From NCBI GenBank assembly GCA_947070915.1, contig CAMTDY010000118.1, positions 1-8,902 on the forward strand: DNA of 8,902 nucleotides, written 5' to 3'. The notes beneath the pieces are model-generated. The model was given only the letters and a program-made list of their open reading frames with translations, was not told where the DNA came from and searched no databases. Below, piece by piece: positions 4,082 to 8,902 of the stretch (position 1 is the stretch's first letter; the number at the start of each line of letters is the position of its first letter). The stretch is from an uncultured Roseburia sp. Its GTDB lineage: Bacteria > Bacillota > Clostridia > Lachnospirales > Lachnospiraceae. Position numbers and translations under genes: made by a program.

Positions 4082-6592
4082 ATGAAAAAGCCAAAAACAA
4101 AAAAATTAAATTTGATAAAAAAGAAGCCTTCCCGTAAGAAAAGACGATTACCACTTTCCTCTCTAAAAGCGAAAACTGGCACAGTAAGGAGACACATCCG
4201 GCACCTGTTTCATAACATTTCCAATTTTTCCCCTCAAAAGAAAGATAAAAATGCACCCCTGCTGGATGGCAATGTCAAGATCCTTCCTCAATTCTGCATT
4301 CAGACCAAACTGATCGGTTGTTTCATTATTCCAGTCATCATGATCATAATATTAGGAGTCGTCTCCTATTCACGTTCTTCCAGTGCCTTAAATGAAAATT
4401 ATGAAGCCGCGGTTTCCCAGACCATGAATATGGCAAAAGAATATTTTTCCTTTGTCTTTTCCAATATCGAGTCAGATATGAACGTATATCTCTCCGACAG
4501 TGAACTGACGGCTTATTATTCTGGCAAATACAGCACCAGTGAGGCACAGGAAAAATCCCTTTCCGATCTGAAACAGAAGTATGAGGCCGCCTCTTCCAGA
4601 CTGGATTCCCTCAAAGAAGGATCTGCCGCCTATCACAAGGCTTACAAAGAAATGGTCGAAAGCCGGGAAGAATTTGAGGATTTAAGAGATTTTTTGGAAG
4701 ACACCAAAACTACAAATAATGAAACCTACAAATCACTCAACGCCTCGGTGAGCAATAAAACAGCTGCCAATCCATTTATAGGAAATATTTATATCTTTAA
4801 GGATGGCAGTGATACCATCAGTTCACAGACAGCTCTGCGCTCCAAAGCAGAGTCCTCTTCAGAAGAGGAGGAAAGTGAAGTAGATCCCACGAAACTTTAC
4901 GAAGAATTTACCAAATTACAATTGGGACAGCAGGTCACTTCTGACACCGCGAATTACCACTGGTGCGGACCGGTACCTGAACTTGACAAACTCCTGTCCG
5001 TCAGCAGCGACGACTACATACTGCGGGTGGCACATGATATGTCTTCCACCAGTGACGCCGTTATGGTCGTGGACATAAAAAAAGATGCCATCACCAATAT
5101 CCTGCAGAATCTCAATCTTGGGGAGAGTAGCTTTGTCGGCATCATCACAGCCGACAAGCAGGAACTGGCAGTAAATGGAAAGGCCCTGACTGCCATCGAA
5201 AGCGGAGAGGAGCAAAAAGAAAAAGCGGAAGACAGCGTATCGAAGGATAAAATATTCGTCACCCAGGATTTTTATGAGAAGGCGCTTAAGTCAGATACAG
5301 AATACGGCTCGGATTACGTCCGCAGCAATGGAACAACCTATCTCTTTACCTATCAGAAGATCGGCTCCTCCGGCGTCATGCTCTGCAGCCTGGTACCAGA
5401 GTCCATCATTGTGGCCCAGGCGAACAGCATACGCATACTGACTATCGTGCTGATCCTCATATCCTGTCTTATCGCTATGGTCGTGGGAACCCTGATATCA
5501 AAAGGCTTCAGCAGATCCATCAACAAGTCCATTCAGGAACTGGAAAAGGTCTCAAAAGGAGATTTTACCGTAGAGTTCCGCACCAGCCGCCGGGACGAAT
5601 TTGCCCTGCTCTATGGAAGCTGCAATGATATGCTTGCCAATATCCGGGGACTGATCATGGAAGTGGAATCCATCTACGATGCCCTTACGGTATCCCTGAA
5701 TAAAGTAGACTCCTCTTCCACCACCTTCTCAGAGACCACGAAAGATATCCAGCGCTCGGTACACGAAGTGGAGACTGGTGTCGGGGAGCAGACGGAAAGC
5801 GCCGGGGCATGCCTGGATCAGATGGATAATCTCTTTACCAAGATCAATACGGTGAAAGACAACACGACACAGATCGGAGAAATTGCAGTCTCCACCGAGA
5901 ATGCCATCCAGGCGGGTCTTACCAGCATGGATAATCTGAATGACAAGACAAAATCCACAACAGAGATCACAAACAATGTGATCCGGACCATCCAGGAGCT
6001 CTCTGTCCATTCTGCAAACATCGGGCAGATCGTAAACAGCATCAATGACATTGCGGAAGAGACAAACCTTCTCTCCCTGAATGCCTCCATCGAGGCGGCC
6101 AGAGCTGGCAATGCTGGAAAAGGATTCTCTGTCGTTGCCAGCCAGATCCGCAAACTGGCCGACCAGTGCCTTGTATCTGCAGGAAAGATTACAAATATCG
6201 TCAATCAGATCACCGAATCGACGCAGGATGCGGTCCATGCCGCACAGACAGCGGAAGAGATCGTAAACGAACAGGCGGAGGCAGTTGCCGCAACCTCCCA
6301 GTCTTTTCATACGTTAAAACTGCGGATAGAAAAACTTTCCGAGAATCTGACAAGTATCCAGAGCAGCTCAACGGATATGGAGAACACAGGCTCCTCCACC
6401 TTGCATGCCATGGAAAATATTTCAGCGATCCTGGATGAAACACTGGCTTCCATTACTTCGGTGGCCAGCGTGACAGATAAACAGTCCGAAGTACTTGGCT
6501 CACTGAATGAAGCGTCCTCACAGCTGATGACCCGTGCCCAGCGGCTTGGAGATGCGATATCCAAATTCAAAACACAGAAAACCGAAGAATAA
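4082..6592 (+). CDS. Methyl-accepting chemotaxis protein (transmembrane chemoreceptor)
   Basis: This encodes an 836-residue chemoreceptor that would signal through CheW and CheA to the flagellar motor. The start is fixed by AAAGGAGG 6 bases before ATG. Residues 1-74 are an unusually long, strongly basic cytoplasmic tail, with 18 Lys/Arg among the first 40. TM1 is about 75-97. The extracellular sensor is about 98-448, with a helical, probably coiled-coil stretch (150-222), an acidic run (259-268) and a beta-rich distal part compatible with a Cache-type fold, though I cannot prove that. TM2 is about 449-472, HAMP about 473-525, and the signalling coiled coil about 526-836. Its hairpin tip, EETNLLSLNASIEAARAG (659-676), continues into GKGFSVVASQIRKLADQ. 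The tip identifies the family securely. There is no C-terminal NWETF-type CheR tether. The ligand is unknown. It follows dCMP deaminase by 29 bases and ends 8 bases before the hairpin at 6601. Confidence 0.95.
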   Translation: MKKPKTKKLNLIKKKPSRKKRRLPLSSLKAKTGTVRRHIRHLFHNISNFSPQKKDKNAPLLDGNVKILPQFCIQTKLIGCFIIPVIMIIILGVVSYSRSSSALNENYEAAVSQTMNMAKEYFSFVFSNIESDMNVYLSDSELTAYYSGKYSTSEAQEKSLSDLKQKYEAASSRLDSLKEGSAAYHKAYKEMVESREEFEDLRDFLEDTKTTNNETYKSLNASVSNKTAANPFIGNIYIFKDGSDTISSQTALRSKAESSSEEEESEVDPTKLYEEFTKLQLGQQVTSDTANYHWCGPVPELDKLLSVSSDDYILRVAHDMSSTSDAVMVVDIKKDAITNILQNLNLGESSFVGIITADKQELAVNGKALTAIESGEEQKEKAEDSVSKDKIFVTQDFYEKALKSDTEYGSDYVRSNGTTYLFTYQKIGSSGVMLCSLVPESIIVAQANSIRILTIVLILISCLIAMVVGTLISKGFSRSINKSIQELEKVSKGDFTVEFRTSRRDEFALLYGSCNDMLANIRGLIMEVESIYDALTVSLNKVDSSSTTFSETTKDIQRSVHEVETGVGEQTESAGACLDQMDNLFTKINTVKDNTTQIGEIAVSTENAIQAGLTSMDNLNDKTKSTTEITNNVIRTIQELSVHSANIGQIVNSINDIAEETNLLSLNASIEAARAGNAGKGFSVVASQIRKLADQCLVSAGKITNIVNQITESTQDAVHAAQTAEEIVNEQAEAVAATSQSFHTLKLRIEKLSENLTSIQSSSTDMENTGSSTLHAMENISAILDETLASITSVASVTDKQSEVLGSLNEASSQLMTRAQRLGDAISKFKTQKTEE

Positions 6593-6600
6593 CGATAGAC

Positions 6601-6656
6601 AATAAGGAAATGGCGGGAATTTGAATCCTGATTCAAATTCCCGCCGTTTCCTTGTT
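6601..6656. terminator. Long near-perfect inverted repeat, probable bidirectional terminator
   Basis: Bases 6601-6627 pair with 6630-6656 over 27 positions with only two non-Watson-Crick pairs. In the rightward transcript both become U-G wobbles; in the leftward transcript both would be A-C mismatches. The core GGCGGGAATTTGAATC (6612-6627) with 6630-6645 is a perfect 16-bp dyad around a 2-base centre. The outer arms are U-rich in either direction (GTTTCCTTGTT rightward, ATTTCCTTATT leftward). It sits 8 bases after the chemoreceptor stop and 29 bases after the convergent amidase stop. This is the expected place for a shared terminator that also insulates the two convergent units. A short repeat element captured as a terminator is an alternative. 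Confidence 0.85.
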
Positions 6657-6685
6657 CTACCCTATTTATTTCTTAGCTCCATGCG

Positions 6686-7369
6686 CTATTGTGCCAGCTC
6701 TGCCTCCATATCCGCCAGAAACCTGGTCCAGGCATCCGGATGTTCCACAAAGTATCTGGGGCAGTTCTTTCCTGTCACATCATAGTGCCGGATCACGTCC
6801 TTTACCTCCAGCCCAAACCGGATACAGAGATACTTTGTCAGCCGGATCAGAGAGCGGTAAGTCTCTTTTGTAAATTTGCCGCTCTTTTTTTTATGGCAGC
6901 ATTCTATGGATATCGTGTCTGAATTCCTGTCGTTGGAAGCATAAGCGATCTCCTCCGTGGGAATGCACTGGACAATGGTTCCGTCAATCCCTATGACAAA
7001 ATGGCTGCTGGCATAGGTATTGGTTCCCTTCTTTGAATTGATCTTCGGGAGATTGTTGAAATAATTACGGTTTGCCATGGCATCGGTTCCCGGATTCGCT
7101 GTGTAGTGTACCACCACCCCTTTGACTTTTCTCAGTTTCGTGCCGGGTCTGGAATACTTATTGATATCCAGAAGATTTACCGATAAATTCAGCTCCGCCA
7201 GCATCTGATCCGCTTCCCTGACCCGTTCCTCTTCCCTTTTTGCCCCCAGCAGGGAACACACCATATAGACCACCAAAAGCAAAAGGGCTGTTGCGCCAGT
7301 GATCCCGGCGCAAAGCCCTAGCTTTCTATATTTGTTTTTCTTCCAATGAATTTTCTTTTTATTCAACAC
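6686..7369 (-). CDS. Membrane-anchored N-acetylmuramoyl-L-alanine amidase (Amidase_2 / PGRP fold)
   Basis: It should cleave the lactyl-amide bond between MurNAc and the stem peptide outside the membrane, in cell-wall turnover or remodelling. The 227-residue product has a Lys/Arg-rich start, a single signal-anchor helix (about 18-42), a short charged stalk, and an Amidase_2 domain (about 80-222). Probable zinc ligands are His88 (VVVHYTA), His195 (IRHYDVTG) and Cys203 (KNCPR). Lys201 matches the catalytic lysine known in T7 lysozyme, while the position of that enzyme's active-site tyrosine appears to be Ser122 (ASSHFVIG). There is no cell-wall-binding repeat. I take the GTG start at 7369, which overlaps the end of guaB by 11 bases. 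The SD is weak (GAGG about 12 bases upstream), so translational coupling is likely. A TTG one codon later is an alternative start. It converges on the chemoreceptor gene. Confidence 0.9.
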   Translation of the reverse strand: MLNKKKIHWKKNKYRKLGLCAGITGATALLLLVVYMVCSLLGAKREEERVREADQMLAELNLSVNLLDINKYSRPGTKLRKVKGVVVHYTANPGTDAMANRNYFNNLPKINSKKGTNTYASSHFVIGIDGTIVQCIPTEEIAYASNDRNSDTISIECCHKKKSGKFTKETYRSLIRLTKYLCIRFGLEVKDVIRHYDVTGKNCPRYFVEHPDAWTRFLADMEAELAQ

Positions 7370-8810
7370 TGTAATTCGGAGCCTCTTTCGTAATATGAAT
7401 ATCGTGAGGATGACTTTCCTTCAGGGAAGCAGCAGAAATCTTCACAAAACGTCCGTTTTCCTTGAGTGTCTCAATATCTTTGGCGCCGCAATACCCCATA
7501 CCGGAACGGATGCCTCCGATCAGCTGGAACACGGTGTCTTCCACAGTGCCCTTATATGCCACACGCCCCTCAACACCCTCTGGCACAAGCTTTTTCGCAT
7601 CCTGCTGGAAGTAACGGTCCTTGCTTCCGTTCTCCATGGCAGCGATGGAACCCATACCACGGTACACTTTGTATTTTCTTCCCTGGAACAGTTCAAAGGT
7701 TCCCGGACTCTCGTCGCAGCCCGCAAAAATACTTCCCATCATACATACATTTGCACCGGCAGCAATAGCCTTGGTCATATCTCCAGAATACTTGATACCT
7801 CCATCTGCAATAATCGGAATACCATATTCCTTCGCCACAGAATAACAGTCCATGATGGCGGTAACCTGAGGAACGCCAATACCTGCCACTACACGTGTAG
7901 TGCAGATAGACCCAGGTCCGATGCCGACTTTGACCGCATCCACACCGGCGTCGATCAGCGCTTTTGTCGCCTCTCCCGTGGCAACGTTTCCAGCAATGAT
8001 CCCCAGTTCCGGATAGGTCTCGCGGACCATCCTTACCACCTTAAGTACGTTGGCAGAATGACCGTGTGCCGTATCGATCACCACCACATCTACCTTCGCC
8101 TTTACCAGGGCATCCACGCGCTCCATGATATTCGCAGTCACTCCCACTCCGGCTCCACAGAGGAGTCTTCCCTGGGAATCTTTTGCCGAATGAGGATATT
8201 TGATCTGTTTTTCAATATCTTTGATGGTGATCAGTCCGCTTAAGTTTCCATCCTTATCTACGATAGGAAGTTTTTCCTTTCTCGCCTTCGCAAGAATCTG
8301 CTTCGCCTCATCCAGAGTAATTCCTTCCTGTGCCGTCACAAGCCCCTCAGAAGTCATGCTCTCCTTAATCTTCTTTGTAAAGTCCGTCTCAAACTTAAGA
8401 TCCCGGTTCGTAATGATGCCTACCAGTTTCTTACCTTCTGTGATCGGGACACCAGAGATCCGGAATTTCGCCATAAGATTATTGGCATCCTCCAGTGTAT
8501 GCTCCGGAGAAAGATAAAATGGATCTGTGATCACTCCATTCTCCGAACGTTTTACCTTGTCTACTTCCTCTGCCTGCTGCTCAATTGTCATATTCTTATG
8601 TATGATTCCTATTCCACCCTGACGAGCCATGGCGATTGCCATACGATGCTCTGTCACTGTATCCATCCCCGCACTCATCATAGGAATGTTCAATTCAATC
8701 TTTTTTGTCAAATGTGTCTTTAAACTTACTTGATTTGGAATCACTTCTGAGTATCCTGGTACCAATAAAACGTCGTCAAATGTAATGCCTTCACCAATAA
8801 TCTTACCCAT
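7359..8810 (-). CDS. guaB: Inosine-5'-monophosphate dehydrogenase
   Basis: GuaB oxidises IMP to XMP with NAD+, the committed step of guanine nucleotide synthesis, and works as a cytosolic tetramer. The 483-residue protein is full length and collinear with the family. The N-terminal barrel segment contains ITFDDVLLVPGYS (9-21) and PMMSAGMDTVTEHRMA (43-58). Paired CBS domains lie at about 92-145 and 152-206, a regulatory nucleotide-binding module. The catalytic loop is GIGPGSICTTRVVAG with Cys303. Substrate-binding IIADGGIKYSGD (334-344) and the flap with YRGMGSIAAM (383-392) and EGVEGRVAYKG (411-421) follow. The ATG is preceded by AGAGAGGA at 8826-8819, 8 bases upstream. Only about 45 genomic bases remain upstream before the adapter at 8856, so the promoter and any purine-responsive leader are not visible. 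Its stop lies inside the amidase start region. Confidence 0.98.
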   Translation of the reverse strand: MGKIIGEGITFDDVLLVPGYSEVIPNQVSLKTHLTKKIELNIPMMSAGMDTVTEHRMAIAMARQGGIGIIHKNMTIEQQAEEVDKVKRSENGVITDPFYLSPEHTLEDANNLMAKFRISGVPITEGKKLVGIITNRDLKFETDFTKKIKESMTSEGLVTAQEGITLDEAKQILAKARKEKLPIVDKDGNLSGLITIKDIEKQIKYPHSAKDSQGRLLCGAGVGVTANIMERVDALVKAKVDVVVIDTAHGHSANVLKVVRMVRETYPELGIIAGNVATGEATKALIDAGVDAVKVGIGPGSICTTRVVAGIGVPQVTAIMDCYSVAKEYGIPIIADGGIKYSGDMTKAIAAGANVCMMGSIFAGCDESPGTFELFQGRKYKVYRGMGSIAAMENGSKDRYFQQDAKKLVPEGVEGRVAYKGTVEDTVFQLIGGIRSGMGYCGAKDIETLKENGRFVKISAASLKESHPHDIHITKEAPNYSVE

Positions 8811-8855
8811 TTTTCCCGTCCTCTCTTTTTAATTTTATCAATGCTTTTTCTGTGT

Positions 8856-8902
8856 CTGTCTCTTATACACATCTGACGCTGCCGACGATAAGGCTCGGGG
8901 GG
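8856..8902. other. Sequencing adapter contamination at the contig end
   Basis: Bases 8856-8874 read CTGTCTCTTATACACATCT, the 19-base Tn5 mosaic end used in Nextera tagmentation. Bases 8875-8888, GACGCTGCCGACGA, complete the reverse complement of the Nextera Read 1 adapter. Bases 8889-8896 (TAAGGCTC) occupy the i5 index position and match, from memory, the reverse complement of the Illumina S521 index GAGCCTTA. The six Gs at 8897-8902 look like the no-signal G calls of two-colour sequencers. None of this is genomic; the true sequence ends at or just before 8855. It should not be read as a transposon of the organism. Confidence 0.98.

Noticed and set aside
5729..6310. Leftward reading frame (193 codons) antisense to the chemoreceptor signalling domain
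   Set aside because: It is explained by heptad-repeat codon use in the real gene. It has no ribosome binding site and an implausible Cys/Arg-rich composition.
7395..8243. Long rightward reading frame (282 codons) antisense to guaB
   Set aside because: It lies entirely within guaB, has no ribosome binding site, and its product is rich in His, Ser, Cys and Arg with no recognisable domain. It is the mirror of a well-conserved gene.
8856..8874. Tn5-like mosaic end as evidence of a transposon
   Set aside because: It is directly joined to the Nextera adapter remainder, an index octamer and a G run, so it is library contamination and not an element in the genome.

Overview
The window reads as a chromosomal contig end from an endospore-forming, flagellated or chemotactic member of the Clostridia, most likely Lachnospiraceae-like. 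This is inferred from gene content (spoIIP, gpr, a TTG-started rpsT, a long chemoreceptor), moderate GC, strong AGGAGG-type ribosome binding sites and frequent GTG/TTG starts. No species call is possible from the sequence alone. The last 47 bases are not genomic: they are a Nextera transposon end plus adapter, an index-like octamer and a G run.

Layout from left to right. Bases 1-287 are AT-rich intergenic sequence. They hold a possible start site of a leftward gene at the very edge, a hairpin, and a perfect 12-bp palindrome just upstream of a small Cro/C1-type (XRE) regulator gene (288-659, +). Convergent with it are two sporulation genes read leftward: spoIIP (668-1849), a forespore-engulfment peptidoglycan hydrolase, and upstream of it gpr (1915-2823), the spore-germination protease. 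Back to back with gpr is rpsT (3008-3271, +), ribosomal protein S20. It has a near-consensus vegetative promoter, a structured 3' region and a classical terminator. The divergent rpsT / gpr-spoIIP arrangement is the familiar Firmicutes one.

A strong extended -10 promoter at 3482-3510 then drives a probable two-gene unit: a zinc dCMP deaminase (3573-4052) and an 836-residue methyl-accepting chemotaxis protein (4082-6592). The unit ends at a 56-base near-perfect inverted repeat (6601-6656), placed to terminate transcription from both sides. From the right, guaB (IMP dehydrogenase, 7359-8810, -) and a membrane-anchored N-acetylmuramoyl-L-alanine amidase (6686-7369, -) overlap by 11 bases and read leftward into the same repeat.

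Functionally the window combines sporulation and peptidoglycan remodelling (SpoIIP, GPR, amidase), nucleotide metabolism (dCMP deaminase, IMPDH), translation (S20) and chemotaxis. I see no CRISPR array, tRNA, rRNA, insertion sequence, phage module or defence system. Nothing looks like a wholly new system. The items most worth a second look are the bidirectional hairpin, the structured rpsT 3' region, the translational overlap of guaB with a cell-wall amidase, the basic N-terminal extension of the chemoreceptor, and the adapter contamination.
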